From: Neodontobutis hainanensis
Lineage: Eukaryota; Chordata; Actinopteri; Gobiiformes; Odontobutidae
Length of the DNA: 64,000 bases
Reading direction: 5' to 3'
Assembly (NCBI GenBank): GCA_024349245.1
Contig: JALDNG010000946.1
Span: 56,987 to 120,986 of the forward strand
Part shown: positions 32,559 to 44,340 of the stretch, one piece after another
Layout of the letters: every line of letters begins with the position of its first letter
Position numbering within the stretch: the stretch's first letter is position 1
Made by a program: the position numbers and the translations under genes
The notes under the pieces: model-generated
What the model was told of the DNA's origin: nothing
The model's input: only the letters and a program-made list of their open reading frames with translations
Database searches by the model: none

Positions 32559-33132
32559 TGTTACAAATGCATGTAAATGTCTGTGTGTTCCACCTGCAGG
32601 AGGAGTGGGGGTGTGTCTGATCTGGGCTCCTGATTGGCTGCTACCCTTTATAAGGAGGATGTTGAGGCCGGCTTCTCGCTCTCTGCTTCGCTCCGTGTTT
32701 CCGGCTAAGCTCCGCCTCCTGGTTGTGCTGCTGTCGATGCCAGGGGCAGCTTAGATGTTCAGCTCCTCTTTTATGTTTTCAGTTAGTTCTTTTAGGTGAT
32801 GGGCGAGGTGGTCCTGTTTTAACGGTTTGTTGTTTTACTTTAAGGGTTAGGATTTGTTAGGCAGGGACAGAGGAGTTAAGTCGGGTACGACGGTCCAATG
32901 GCGGCTGACTCGGCTTGTTGCCCTCTTTTGTTCATTTTGGCCGACCCATCTCTGCCTTTTTGTTCTCCCTTGATTCTTATTTTAAATAGACAGTTGGAGC
33001 TTTAATTGTGTATGGCTTTTTGGTTTGTCCCAAACCTCTGTTTAATTAATAAATTGTTGATTTGTGTTGCCTTACACTTTGTGTGGTTTGACTTTATGTT
33101 CAGGTCCCTTTTGTTTAGCGGGGATCGTAACA
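32559..33132 (+). repeat. complete 5' LTR of Gmr1 copy 2, 574 bp
   Basis: TGTTAC...GTAACA, perfect 6-bp inverted ends. TATA-like TTTATAAGG at 32647-32655 and AATAAA at 33048-33053. The primer-binding-site region TATTTGGGGGCC follows. Confidence 0.9.
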
Positions 33133-33281
33133 TATTTGGGGGCCTGTTAAAGTAGACTTTCTGTCTTGTGAGTTAATGGAGTAATTCAGGTTGGACTGGC
33201 AGGTGTGTATTTTTTGTGAGTAGCTTTGTTTGTTGTGTGTTAGCCTTTTGTCTTGTGGCTGGCCTGATTCTGGGTTTAAAC

Positions 33282-33677
33282 ATGGAGTATAATCTGGATG
33301 AGTTTGTTTCTGCTCCCACTTTGGAGGTTTTGCATCGGTGTCAAAAAGATGATCTCTTGCTAGTTGCTGAACATGATGACATTGTTGTCACAAAGCAAGC
33401 AAAGAAAGCTACGGTAAAGACTCAACTTTATAATGCTTTGGTAGAGCGTGGGACGTTGACACTGATACACACCAAACCTAAAGGTCTTAGAATGTCTTAC
33501 TCTAGTAGTACGGCAGATGAAGGAGTTAGATTAAAAGAGCTAGAAGTTGAATTAGAGCGCCTTGCTTTAAAGGAAAAGGAGCTCCAATATATTAATATGT
33601 TGGAGACAAAGAAATTGGAGCAACAGACACAGATTTGCATGCTCGAATTAGAGCTTGGTGTTGGTCCTCGGGTCTAA
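33282..33677 (+). CDS. gag-like protein, Gmr1 copy 2
   Basis: Open frame of 131 codons from ATG 33282. The N-terminus (MEYNLDEFVSAPTLEVLHRC) is a short helical domain seen in Gmr1 gag proteins. The C-terminal half is a Glu/Leu-rich coiled coil (EVELERLALKEKELQY). It would form the structural particle. The frame ends 200 nt before the zinc knuckle, which lies in another frame at about 33884-34060, so a shift or stop separates the two halves. I chose this Met because it matches the family start and the copy 1 equivalent. Confidence 0.65.
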   Translation: MEYNLDEFVSAPTLEVLHRCQKDDLLLVAEHDDIVVTKQAKKATVKTQLYNALVERGTLTLIHTKPKGLRMSYSSSTADEGVRLKELEVELERLALKEKELQYINMLETKKLEQQTQICMLELELGVGPRV

Positions 33678-33883
33678 GTCTGTTTTTAATTTAAGAACAG
33701 TCTTTCTGATAGAGTAACTACATATTTAAACGAAAACACAGTTGCTGATGTATCTAAAGCCGCTGTTTTGGTTGATGAATATGTCTTAACGCACAAGTCT
33801 GTCTTTTTGGAACGCCCATTTGGTTTTGGTTTTGAAAAAAATGAGCGAGCTAATGGTAATGCTAGAGACATTGAGAAAAAGGC

Positions 33884-34207
33884 GTGGCTGAGCATGTGAC
33901 GAAAATTATGTCTGGTAATGTGGAAACAGAAGCTAATGTTGTCACTTGTTTCTATTGTAGACTGAGGGGTCATATAATCGCTCACTGTCAAGTGCTGAAG
34001 AACAAGAACGTTAAACCCGTAGTTTTGATCAAGACTGTGAGTCAGGGTAAGGAGTCGCATTTGCCTGCTGAAGCCTGTGATTACACTGACTTTAAGCCTT
34101 TTGTAATGGATGGTTTTGTTTCATTGTCTGGACATAGTCATAAAATCCCTGTGAAAATATTGAGGGACACTCTCAGTCTTTTATCCTTGAAGGGGTTTTA
34201 CAGCTGA
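33884..34207 (+). pseudogene. zinc knuckle and protease N-terminus, Gmr1 copy 2
   Basis: Same CFYCRLRGHIIAHC knuckle as copy 1, followed by 'HKIPVKILRDTLSLLS'. The protease active site reads Asp-Thr-Leu instead of Asp-Thr-Gly, so protease activity is unlikely. It stops just before the L2 insertion. Confidence 0.65.
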
Positions 34208-34233
34208 GTAACGAAACCGCTATTGGTTCTAAG

Positions 34234-35990
34234 AAGAAGAAGAAGAAGAAGAAGTTTTATTTATATAGCGCCTTTCCGTAGCTCAAGGTCGCTTTACATT
34301 TCACAAATACAGTACAAACAAACACTTACATATACATCTATATATACACACCACATAATACATATAGTTGCGATTATCCGAAATGCTTGTTGAATAGATA
34401 TGTTTTTAACTGGGACTTAAATGCACCCACAGATGAGATGTTTCGCAGTGTAAGAGGCAGTGCATTCCATAATTGAGGAGCGTTTATACTAAAGGACCTT
34501 CCACCAACAGTAGACAGACGGAAACGAGGATGGTCAACAGACCAAGTTCGGCTGATCTAAGGGACCGGACGGGCGGTAAGGGAGAGTAGGTCAGACAGAT
34601 ATTTGGGAGCAAGACCATTTAATGCTTTGAACGTAAGAAAAAGTGTAAAGTGTATACGTGATGTTACAGGGAGCCAGTGCAGGTCATGAAGCAGAGGAGT
34701 AATGTGAGCAGAGCGCCTAGTGGAGGTGAGAACTCTAGCTGCTGAATTTTGAACATACTGTAATCTAGAGATATGTTTTTTTGGAAGACCAAGAAATAAG
34801 GCATTGCAATAGTCCAGACGTGAAGTGATTAATGCGTGAATTAAGGTTTCAGTATCAGCAATGGTGAGAGAAGATCTGAGACGAGCAATGTTACGAAGAT
34901 GGAAAAAAGAGTTTTTAACAAGAGAAGAAATGTGAGGGCCAAAAGATAGATTTGAATCGAATCAAGGTTATAGATCAGTGTGAAGGCTTGATGTGAGTTC
35001 CATGAACATCAAAAGACTGGTTCATCATTTTGATTGTGGCAGTAGAACCAATCAATAATATCTCAGTTTTTGTCATTCAGTTTAAGGAAATTCCGGGACA
35101 TCCAATACTTAATGTCCCTGATACAAGCTGTTAGTGAGTCGGGCAGAGATGGGGCATTGGAGCTGGTGGTGAGGTAGATTTGAATATCGTCTGCATAGCA
35201 GTGAAACTGAAGTCCATGTTTGATGTCGCCGAGTGGATATAGGTAGATGATAAATAATAGTGGGCCAAGAACCGAACCTTGAGGGGCACCCTGTGTGAGT
35301 GGAGCAGTAGCAGATCTAAACCCTTGTATAGTGATATAATACTTTCTGTCACTAATGTAGGATATGAGCCAGGAAAGTGCAGAGCCAGTGATGCCAATGT
35401 CAGAGAGCCTAGAAATCATTAATTCATGGCAGACTGTGTCAAAAGCAGCGCTTAAATCAAGAAGCAGCAAGATGTTTGTCAGCCCTGCATCCATGGACAT
35501 AAGAATGTCGTTGACCACCCGGAGAAGAGCCGTTTCAGTGCTGTGTGCTGGACGAAAACCAGACTGAAAAGGTTCAAAAAGGCCATTTATGTCCAAATAT
35601 GACCGCAATTGCGAAGCAACAACCCTTTCAAGGACTTTGCTTATGAATGTTAAGTTGGATATTGGTCTGTAATTGTCCATGTTTAGGTGGTCTAGGCCTG
35701 GTTTTTTAAGAATCAGCGTCACTGCAGCCATTTTTAGATCTGCTGGAACGACGCCGGACGACAGACTACAGTTAATCATATGTGTTATGAAGGGTGCAAC
35801 CTCAGGGACACACAGCTTAAGCAAAACGGAAGGTATGGGATCAAGTTGGCAGGATGTGGAATTTAACTTCGCAATTAAATCGCTTATGGCACTTTGAGTA
35901 GTTAGAGTGAAAGCAGAGAGAGTTTGTAGAATGAGCTCAATCAGCAAACATTAAGTGAAAATCTGAATCAGGTGCATGAGGAGTGTTTTT
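34234..35990 (-). mobile_element. L2-clade LINE, 5'-truncated, inserted in Gmr1 copy 2
   Basis: It is absent from copy 1, where 'GGTTCTAAGGTCCCTG' is continuous near 1590-1605. The minus-strand 3' end shows the ATTTATATAGCGCC tail and an AAG-rich (plus-strand) microsatellite. Minus-strand coding for reverse transcriptase occupies 35063-35947. No clear target duplication. Confidence 0.85.
35063..35947 (-). CDS. L2 LINE reverse transcriptase (partial)
   Basis: 294-codon open frame. Blocks in order: 'PIPSVLLKLCVPEVAPF', 'AAVTLILKKPGLD', 'NYRPISNLTFISKVLERVV', 'LLDLSAAFDTVCH', 'GAPQGSVLGPLLF' and the catalytic 'YADDIQIY'. It would copy element RNA at a nicked target. The endonuclease and the N-terminus are missing because of 5' truncation, and the C-terminal part continues in other frames, so it is a dead fragment despite the long frame. 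Confidence 0.8.
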   Translation of the reverse strand: MLIELILQTLSAFTLTTQSAISDLIAKLNSTSCQLDPIPSVLLKLCVPEVAPFITHMINCSLSSGVVPADLKMAAVTLILKKPGLDHLNMDNYRPISNLTFISKVLERVVASQLRSYLDINGLFEPFQSGFRPAHSTETALLRVVNDILMSMDAGLTNILLLLDLSAAFDTVCHELMISRLSDIGITGSALSWLISYISDRKYYITIQGFRSATAPLTQGAPQGSVLGPLLFIIYLYPLGDIKHGLQFHCYADDIQIYLTTSSNAPSLPDSLTACIRDIKYWMSRNFLKLNDKN

Positions 35991-36062
35991 GGTCCCTGTG
36001 CGCGGTTTTAACCTTCAAGACATCGGTGTTCCTTTGCATAAAATTGTTCTACAGTCAGACCT

Positions 36063-36272
36063 ATGGTGAGGGACGCTGTCGTTGGGGTGCGGCCTGGTTT
36101 GCCAATTAATGTAGTTTCTGTTATAATGGGGAACGATTTGGCAGGAGGTAAAGTGATGATTACACCAGAGTTAACACCTGTACCTATTGTCAGCCACAGT
36201 CCAGATAAACTTGCTAAAACTGTCCTGATGTGTTTACTTCTTGTGCTGTTACACGCTGCTTCAGAGCGCTGA
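36063..36272 (+). pseudogene. protease C-terminal region, Gmr1 copy 2
   Basis: Same 'MGNDLAGGKV' block as 1671-1892 in copy 1. It is cut from its N-terminus by the L2 insertion. A further open stretch at 36345-36587 is the linker to integrase. Confidence 0.55.
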
Positions 36273-36599
36273 AGTGAGTTAATTAATGATGATTTTGACT
36301 TAAGTGAAAAATTTCTGAGTGAGGCTTTCTTTAATGACGGTTCGTTGTGTGAAAGCAAAGAAAAAATCACATCAGTTGACTCTACTATTGACACTGAACC
36401 TGTCACTATGTCACGGCTGGATTTAATTAAAGAACAAAAGAGAGACACTACTTTGTCAACGCTGTTTGAACAAATTGTGAGTGATGAAAATATAAATGTT
36501 TCTCGGGGTTACTTTTTGAGTGACCATATTCTCATGCGAAAATGGTTATCAAGGCATTTTTCTGCTGGGATGATTGGCGGAGTGTGACCCAGATTGTTG

Positions 36600-37394
36600 T
36601 TCCGGTGCCGTACCGAAAACAAATCTTATCTCTAGCCCATGACAATCCATTTTCTGGTCATTTGGGGGTTAGAAAGACCTATGACTGAATTTTGAGGCAT
36701 CTTTTATGGCCAAGCTTAAAGAAAGATGTGGCTAGTTATATCAAATTGTGTCACATGTGTCAGATTGGAAGAAAACCAAATCAAACCATACCTCCGGCTA
36801 CTCTGTGTCCAATCCCAGTTGCTGGTGAGCCTTTTGAGAGGGTCTTGGTTGATTGTGTGGGTCCTCTTACTCGCTCAAAGTCTGGTAATAAATTTCTGTT
36901 GACGGTCATGTGTACTTCTACTCGGTTTCCTGAAGTGTTTCCCCAGCGTAAAATGACCACTCCAGCCATTGTAAAGGCTTTGACAAAGTTCTTTTCATTG
37001 TTTGGCTTGCCGAAAGCTTGCCGAGTTTGCTAAGGACTGGGATGAGGGGATATGTGTGTTAATGTTTGCTATCAGAGACAGGAATACACTACAGGAATCT
37101 TTAGGCTTTAGGCCGTGTGACTTAGTCTTTGCACATGGGCCATTGAAGCTCTTAAAATATCAGTGGTTAACAGGAGAGACAAAACAAAATCTTTTGGATT
37201 TTGTCAGTGTGTTTCGGTCCAGGCTCTGCCGTGCGTGTGAGCTGGCAAAAGAAAATCTTGAGTGTGCACAAAATAAGATGAAAGGGTGGTTTGATAAGCG
37301 GGCTGAACATGGAGAGTTCTTGCCTGGTGAAAAGGTTTTGGTTCTGTTACCGATTTCCGGTTCCAGTTTACAGGATTGTTACAGTGGTCCTTAT
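36600..37394 (+). pseudogene. integrase, partial, Gmr1 copy 2
   Basis: Frame 36692-37033 reads zinc-domain 'CHMCQIGRKPNQ', the first catalytic region 'VDCVGPLTRSKSGNKF' and 'FSLFGLPK'. The next frame resumes at 'KDWDEGICVLMFAIRD' and runs to Gly-Pro-Tyr at the LINE junction. As in copy 1, the second Asp and the Glu of the catalytic triad are deleted. Confidence 0.75.
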
Positions 37395-38498
37395 TTCAAG
37401 TTTCAAGTCTGCTTTATTGTCAATTCTTCTACAGGTACAGTACATACATACAGAGAATCGAAATTGCGTTACACTCAGACCCACACAGATAACATTAAAG
37501 CCTAAAAATCTAGATCAAAATATAAAATGTAGATACAACTGTACAATTATACACTAAGAAAATGTTATAAAAGGCATAATAAAATCAAAAATAAAGTTAA
37601 ATAAAGAAAAATAAAGCAGTGCAAGGCAAAAGGCAGAGTGCAAATCATTGAAGTGAGCAACAGTGCAGATAAAACTTTTTAGTGCAAAAACAAAAGCTTA
37701 TTAAGTCTGATTGAAGTGGGCTCAAGAGCAGTTATTTAACTGACTGATGATGTAGTGGAATGATGGCAGTTCCATGGAGAATGAGGTCGTGAGCAGACCA
37801 ATGCTGCACAAATAGACTGGTGCATGTCATCATATATATGTGTGGGTAGGGTCATAGTTCAGTGGTGCCTGGGGCAGAAAAGGTTCGGCGCGAGTTCAGC
37901 TCCCTGACAGCCTGGTGGAGTAAGCTGTCCTTCAGTCTGCTGGTCCTCTCCTCCCTGATGGCAGCAGGCTGGAGAAGCTGTGTGATGGGTGGGGGTCACG
38001 TGCAATGCAGAGGGCTTTGCGGATGAGACGTGTTCTGTAAATGTGCTGGAGGGAGGGAAGAGAGACACCAATGATCTTCTCAGCTGCTCTCACTTTGCAT
38101 TGCAGAGTCTTTCGGCAGGGCGCGTTGCAGGCGCCCTACCACACAGTGATGCAGCTCGACAGGATGCTCTCGATGGTGCCTCAGTAGAAGGTGTACATGA
38201 TGGGGGTGGGGCTCTGGCTCTCCTCAGTTTGCAGAGGAAGTTGAGACGCTGTTGTGATTTCTTGGCCAGTTCTGCTGTGTTTTCAGTCCAGGAGAGGTCC
38301 TCTGCGATGTGCACACCCAGGAACTTGGTGCTGTTTACTCTCTCCACAGTCGCACCGTTGATGGTCAGAGGAACATGATGAGTGTGCGCTCTCCTGAAGT
38401 CAACAACAATCTCCTTCGTCTTCTCCACGTTCAGAGAGAGATTGTTGTCACTGCTGGTGCTGGATGTGTTACTGCAACCCTTACTGCCTGAGGTAATG
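37395..38498 (-). mobile_element. CR1/L2-superfamily LINE 3' fragment nested in Gmr1 copy 2
   Basis: Same insertion point, ends and TTAT duplication (37391-37394, 38499-38502) as 3006-4119, differing by small indels. Shared by descent with copy 1. Confidence 0.8.
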
Positions 38499-38502
38499 TT
38501 AT

Positions 38503-38710
38503 GTTGTGAAAAAGAAACTGGGTGACAGAGACTACTTGATTTTCACACCTGACCGCCGGCGTGGCACACGCCTTTGCCATGTGAACATGTTAAAATCTTA
38601 TTATGACCGAAATGACTCGTCCTTGGTGGTGGCAGACACCAGTCTGCAGCGTTGCTCGGGGTTGAGAACACTGAGACCGTATTCATTTGCGGGCCTGTCA
38701 GGAGCTGTCG
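38503..38710 (+). pseudogene. integrase C-terminal (GPY/F) continuation, Gmr1 copy 2
   Basis: 'KKLGDRDYLIFTPDRRRGT' and 'CHVNMLKSYYDRND', as in copy 1. Confidence 0.65.
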
Positions 38711-39187
38711 ACGGTGGCGAGACAGCTCAACACGCTGCAAATGAAGAAAGCACCAGCAAATAAAGAAAACATCTTCATCAGTTTGACAAACGCGCTGCAA
38801 AAGTTTACAACAGACCACAACGTAAATGTTTTAAGGGGACTCATTTGAGTGACGAACAATATATTTAGGCCAACAATATCCAAACGACTAAGCAATTATA
38901 CAATCATGATCTAAAAGTGAAAAAAAAAACTCACCTTTCAGGTCAGTGACAACAACATTGACAACAACGTGACAGGCGAGCAAACAATAAGCAGGTCCCA
39001 TTAGGGGTTCGTCACTCAAAGGTGTCTCTTAAAACATTTCTGTTGTGGTCTGTGTTATTTGCAGCGCGTTTTGTATTTGCATGTGTTGTGAGGATTTGCA
39101 GCGCGTGTTGTCAAACTGATGAAGATGTTTTCTTTATTTGCTGGTGCTTTCTTCATTTGCAGCGTGTTGAGCTGTCTCGCCACAGTA
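38711..39187. mobile_element. inverted-repeat (MITE/foldback-like) element in Gmr1 copy 2
   Basis: Same inverted arms as 4331-4847, about 40 bp shorter through small deletions. GTCCG remains only on the right side; the left has mutated to GTCG. Confidence 0.7.
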
Positions 39188-39337
39188 GTCCGGTGCCGAA
39201 CGCTCAAGCCGCAAATTAGCGGCTGGTAAGCAAGAGCTGTCCAGTGCTGAACACTCCGAGCCGTGAATTAGTTTAGCGGCTGGTAAACAGGAGCTGTCCT
39301 GTACTGAAATTGAAAATGACTCGTGGTCCGGGGCTTT

Positions 39338-39641
39338 GAGGCCAAGGATTGGAGGTGGTGGGGTGCGGCGTGACGAGGGGCGGAGTGAAGTGTGGAGGCC
39401 CAGATCCAGGCCACAGCAGGAGCAACACTGAGCAACACTGACCGGACATCAGGAGTTAAGTCATGTACACACACCACATGACACACACATAGTGACACTT
39501 AAAACACACACAAAGACAAAGCACGGAGGTGAAAATGTTAAAAGATCCGAAACCTTGGATCCAAAATAAAAGTATTGATTAGTATTTTGCAAAACAATGG
39601 TATGTATCTATTAGTACGAGAACTAATGGAGGTCCTTAATT
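39338..39641. repeat. block B, first copy (duplicated segment)
   Basis: Near-identical to 63701-64000, with a few base changes and small indels. It joins Gmr1 copy 2 at a 2-bp overlap (GA). It probably extends further right, but its partner is cut by the window end. Confidence 0.85.
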
Positions 39642-42600
39642 TCAGTGTGGTTCAAAAACACTGTATAAAAATGGTCACTGTGTAATCAGAATAATTTAAA
39701 AATGCGTCTTAAGGTTGAATTGCGCAGAGAAAAGTTATAAAGATAATACAAAGTTATAGATATTTGGGCCATCAGCTCAAACATAAAATAATGTTTCCAG
39801 AAGAAATATTTGAAATGAACAAGTATGTATTTCCCTGGTTTGGTTCTGACAAAAGTGTTGGAAAAGGTGGAAAAACAATCCCTGTTTGGAGTTACAAGGA
39901 ATGTCAACACAAGTTAGCGGGGCCTTGAGGCACCCTGCTTTTTGCTCACGTCCGAGCAAAAGAAATGTTTTAGTTTTGGAACTATGTTTTTTTCGTTGTT
40001 TTTGTTTGAGCTCAACAGAAAGTGTGGGAGCCTTTACATTAAACAGACATTTTAATGTTGAAAAATGTTGAAGTAGAAATGTGTCAGTGACAGAAACAGA
40101 TTGCACTGATGGTGTTAAATAAAGTTTATGAGACTTAATTAGGAAAACTGGTTGACCTTCTGACAGGTCTGTGGAAACAAGTATAGTCTACATTTGGAGT
40201 TGCTTTAATTTTTCTGGTACGACCATGTTGTTTTTAGAATCAGAAAACTAAACGACAACTGAGGTTTGAGTATTGTTTGAGAAAAATATTGTCTAAGTAA
40301 GTAGAGAAACTGAAATGAAGACAGAATAAATAATGACCAATGGGTTTTGAAATGGTCATTTCTAATAAAGGTATATACTAAAATTAAATAATAGATGCTA
40401 AAAGGAGTCATCTTTAGAGTAAAGTTTTAAACTGCAAGGTAAATTTGTAATCGGGAATTGAAAACTTGTCTAAGTTAAAACTATCTAAACAATCTTGCAG
40501 GATTGGAGGTGGTTTATTTGAAAAGTTTAAGTTAAAGTGTTAAACTATAAAAATGGTTAAAGTTTAAGAGCATAAGACAAAGTGCTCACTGGGTTTAATA
40601 ACTGCTTGAAGTGATTTTAAAGAGAAAAAAGTTTTTTGATGAATCTGATTTAAGGTTGGAACAGACTAACACAAAGAGTCTGTCCTTTTGAACAGAATTG
40701 AATAATATTTATATTTTTGGTTGAACTTTGGAGGTGTTTATGGAAGACACTGAGTGAAATCGTTGGAAACTAAAGATTAAAATTTTAAGAGGTTTAATCT
40801 TTGCATGTTTTAAATTAACATTACTAACTATTACTAAGTTCAATGGTGGTGAATGTGAATAAATGAAGAGACGTGGAGTTTTATTTATTGAACACCTGGC
40901 GTTGAGACTGAGTTTTACAGAGACAGTGTGGAACAAGTCTGGATTGAACAAACCCCTGAAGAATTGTTATTATAAAGGGTAAATGCAGAGAAATGAACAC
41001 AGAACTTAGTTAATTTTATGAAAAGTCTTTCTTTTAAACGACAGTCACATGGTGAGGAGTTTTGGAGGAGAGAGAGATGAGGTGTTTGAGCAGCTGAAGG
41101 AGGCTGTCCTGTTACAAGGTTAACTCCCAAGGAGGGGTCTGACCCAAGAGTTTTGTTTTTGAGGATTTTATTTCTAAAGGAATTACTTTGAAGTGATTGA
41201 ATAATATTCTGAGGATTTTCTAATTAGATTGAGAATTTAAAGTCTTTGGCTAAAAGTTCTGTGACGATAGATCATGAGAAACTGGTTCTGATCTATTTTA
41301 AAGTTCTTTATGTTTGCATCAACTGAATAAAATATTACTATGATTGCGGATGATACCACTTACAGTTACAGGTAAAGACCTACAACTAATGGTAACTAAA
41401 ATTAAAACTGAACTGAACAAAATTAAGTTTTAAATATAACCGAAACAACAGTGATGCTATTTGGAAAACATAAAGAAGACGAATAATTAGAAAGCGATAA
41501 TTGATAGACTGAAATTTTAAAGTGATCAATGGCACTGGCCTTTCGTTTTATGATTTTATGTTTATTATTTTTATTTTTATTTATTTTTGTTTTGAGCCAT
41601 GGGTTTTCCAGGTCTCAAAAAGAGAGGAGAAGAAGATTTAAACTGTATTAAAGTGAAGAGGTGATGTGTGTAAAAGAGTAATGTAGGGATGTGTTAATAC
41701 AGTAAAAGAGTTTAAATAAAAAAGAAAGAAAGAAAGTTGACATGAAGGACCGTTCTGGAGGAGCACTGTTTGATCTGATGGAACCTTTCAGATTAAATTA
41801 GATTTCCAGCAGACCATATCTGTGGAAACAGGGTTTATCTGTGTTTCATTTTTATGGTTTGATCATTTTAAGAGCTTGTATGGTTTCGTTTGACGAAAGC
41901 CTGAAGGGCACTTTCTATGGGTCTAAAAATGTCAGAGAACGTTTGATTTGTTTGTTTGTATTTTGTTTTGATGGAAGCCAACCACAGCAGGTACCGGCTT
42001 AGAAGGGAGGATTAATATTAGTTAATTAATATGGACACCAGTTAGAGCTAATATTAACATGGTTCTTTGAACTTATAATCATCTTGGTTTACACCTGGGA
42101 GTACACCTGTGAGCAGGGCCAGTGACAGGACGTCCTGTAACATCACTTTGAACCTGACAAACTGAGAGATCAGGGACAGGTGCAGTGCAAGGCAGAAGTT
42201 TGGAGGTTTTGTAAAAGTAAGACCATTAGACCAGCATTGCCTGCTGACCGGAAACATGTGTCCTTAAAGGATCCTGGTTTAATTGTTCACATACAATGTG
42301 ACGGAGAACATCGTGAGTAGAACCTCACACCTTAGGAACCAAACAGCAGTTCCTTCAGGTTTATTCGAGAGCCCCATTTACATCGACAAGAGGGGGTCCT
42401 TGAGGTGTCCTTAATGAATATAAGGCTAAAATTAAATTTGAATTTTACCTTTGAGACAATTTATGCAAATGTGGATGAAATTAATTAGAGTTATAACCAA
42501 CAAAGGTTTATGAATTGCACGAGAAATGCTGTAACTGAGAATTGAGGCTGGAGATGAGTGGGACCTGCTCCAAGGACTGGACAGAACAAATAGCACTGAG

Positions 42601-43360
42601 CTGCTTTGAGCTGAAAAGGTGGGATCTACAACATGATGTCATCCAAGGTAACACAGGTCTAGTTAACAGCACAACTAAAGCCTTTAAGAAAGAGCTTCAC
42701 ACTCTGCAGAAGGATTGGCAGAGTATTCTGGAATAGAGCAATTGATTTTGACCTGGTTTTAAAAATAATTACAAAATATTTGGAAAAGTGACTGAGATTT
42801 TAAATCTGTATTGAGATGTACTTGTGTGGCACTTCCATGTCTCATAACTTTTGTTGTGTGGATTTCCATGTATCCGGAGCTTGTTGGTGAGATTGATGGA
42901 TGTGGCCATTGCTGGGTCAACATTCCTGGACATGCACCTGCCCAATGACTGTGGTCGAGGCTTTGACCTCAGATGAACACTTTGATATCTGAGGGGCGTT
43001 AACGTTTGCATGAACACCAACGGGACAACAGCTCCAGGACGGATCATACTACAGTCCTAAGGGCCGTATGGTTCATTGAAGTTATGATGCTTAAGAGAAT
43101 TGGTTTTAATCATTAAGAATGTGCATATGTCTCACTCCATGTGTTTTTCTTTCCGTGACAGGGACAGGCCAGAGATCTTGAGTCCGATGGGGCGACCAGC
43201 TTATTTTGGCATATTTTTCTACGTTATTTTGGAGTAATATGATTTTGAAGAATCAGTGCATGACTCTGTGGAGTCCCATTTGATTGTAAACATATCCCGT
43301 ATAATCATTTTTGTCTTTGATTTGAAATGTGTCTGAGATTCAGTTGAAGTGATTACATAA
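39642..43360. other. AT-rich region with traces of ERV2 interior
   Basis: No frame above about 110 codons. A phrase near 41070-41110 (DEVFEQLKEAV) recalls the RT connection region of retroviral pol. An env-like helical stretch lies near 42600-42730. Otherwise nothing identifiable. No 5' LTR partner of 43566-43931 was found in the window. Confidence 0.35.
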
Positions 43361-43931
43361 AGTTAATGCTTGATGTTTGTGTGTTGACGCCGCCTTGGGG
43401 CAAGAGGTGGTCAAAGACTTTTTTCCCAGCGTTAGGTCAAATGGTCAAGTGTACTTAGGCTAGGTCAGATGCCCTGCTGGGTTTTCGCTTTGTCAAAAGT
43501 AAACAACTCACACTCAAGCTAGTAGATTGTTTATGCTAATTGTTATCAGCATAAAGAGGGGGGAATGTTATAAGAATTTTAATTATTATGTTTAGAGTTA
43601 CTGGGGCTTATAGTTCTCTTCAGGTCATGTCAAATTCATGTCATGTCCTTCGTGCTAATCCAAGCATTAAGTAGACATAACAAGACTGAGACATGGCTTG
43701 TCACGGACTCTTGCACCTGGACCATTGTGAACGCCTCTCACCAAGGACGTCACTGTGTTGTATATAATCCCATGTTATGTTTACATCTGGAAGCAAACCT
43801 GTCGCTGTACCCTTGTTACTGTGTCTGTTTTGCTTCTCCTTGCAAGGATTAAAACCTGACCATTGCTTGTTAAATTATAATCGGTCTCCGTGTCTCTCTG
43901 GTTAAATATATGGATATAAAATATTCCTACA
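43361..43931 (+). mobile_element. 3' end of a second ERV (ERV2): pre-PPT block, polypurine tract and LTR
   Basis: The LTR is 43566-43931 (TGTTATAAG...ATTCCTACA, 366 bp), with a TATA-like TGTATATAATCC near 43757 and an ATTAAA signal near 43850. It is preceded directly by the polypurine tract AAAGAGGGGGGAA. Upstream, 43431-43449 is a 19-nt exact match to ERV1 26701-26719 (TTTTCCCAGCGTTAGGTCA), also preceded by ACGCCGCCT in both, so the two ERVs are related. LTR sequences differ. Confidence 0.7.
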
Positions 43932-44120
43932 GTTTCTCCTGAACCTCTGACAGAAACATGGCGCCACCAACTGGAGGAGGTATGAGCTTATGTCTATAAA
44001 CAGAATTAGTTTTGCATTCAGACCCTGACTCATTGTGTCGTTCACAAAAAGGACCTAATATGACACGTACTGGTAACACATGTGTAACTTTAAAAGTATT
44101 CACATTTTTAGACATATCTG

Positions 44121-44337
44121 TGGAGACGGTGCAGCCAACACTGAAATAAAGGCTTCTTTTTGTTTTCAAGGGCAAATACAGATTCAGATGCACTGCTCTG
44201 CTCAAGTTGAGTTCTGCTTTGTTTGTCCTAAGCTCACTCCGGAGTGGCCCCCAGACAGACCTCCATACCAGTGTGGCACAGGAACTAGACACCCCTTCTG
44301 CTCTGTAACTGTTATATATGCAAGAATTAACAAGTAA
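44121..44337 (+). pseudogene. RBR E3 ligase RING2-like exon fragment
   Basis: 'MHCSAQVEFCFVCPKLTPE' resembles the second half of the catalytic RING2 of RBR ubiquitin ligases (C...FCFxC). Upstream zinc ligands are missing. It lies about 4.5 kb from a fuller fragment at 48685. Confidence 0.45.
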
Positions 44338-44340
44338 ATA

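Larger units (their letters stand above)
32559..39339 (+). mobile_element. Gmr1-like Ty3/gypsy retrotransposon, copy 2
   Basis: Full 5' LTR, open gag, zinc knuckle, protease, integrase; the reverse transcriptase is missing. It carries the same nested LINE, the same inverted-repeat element and the same integrase-core deletion as copy 1, plus a private L2 insertion (34234-35990). Similarity to copy 1 stops after 'GGGGCTTTGA' at 39339, where unrelated block B begins. It cannot transpose alone. Confidence 0.85.

Noticed and set aside
35364..35897. plus-strand small frames within the L2 insertion
   Set aside because: Antisense shadows of the 294-codon L2 reverse-transcriptase frame.
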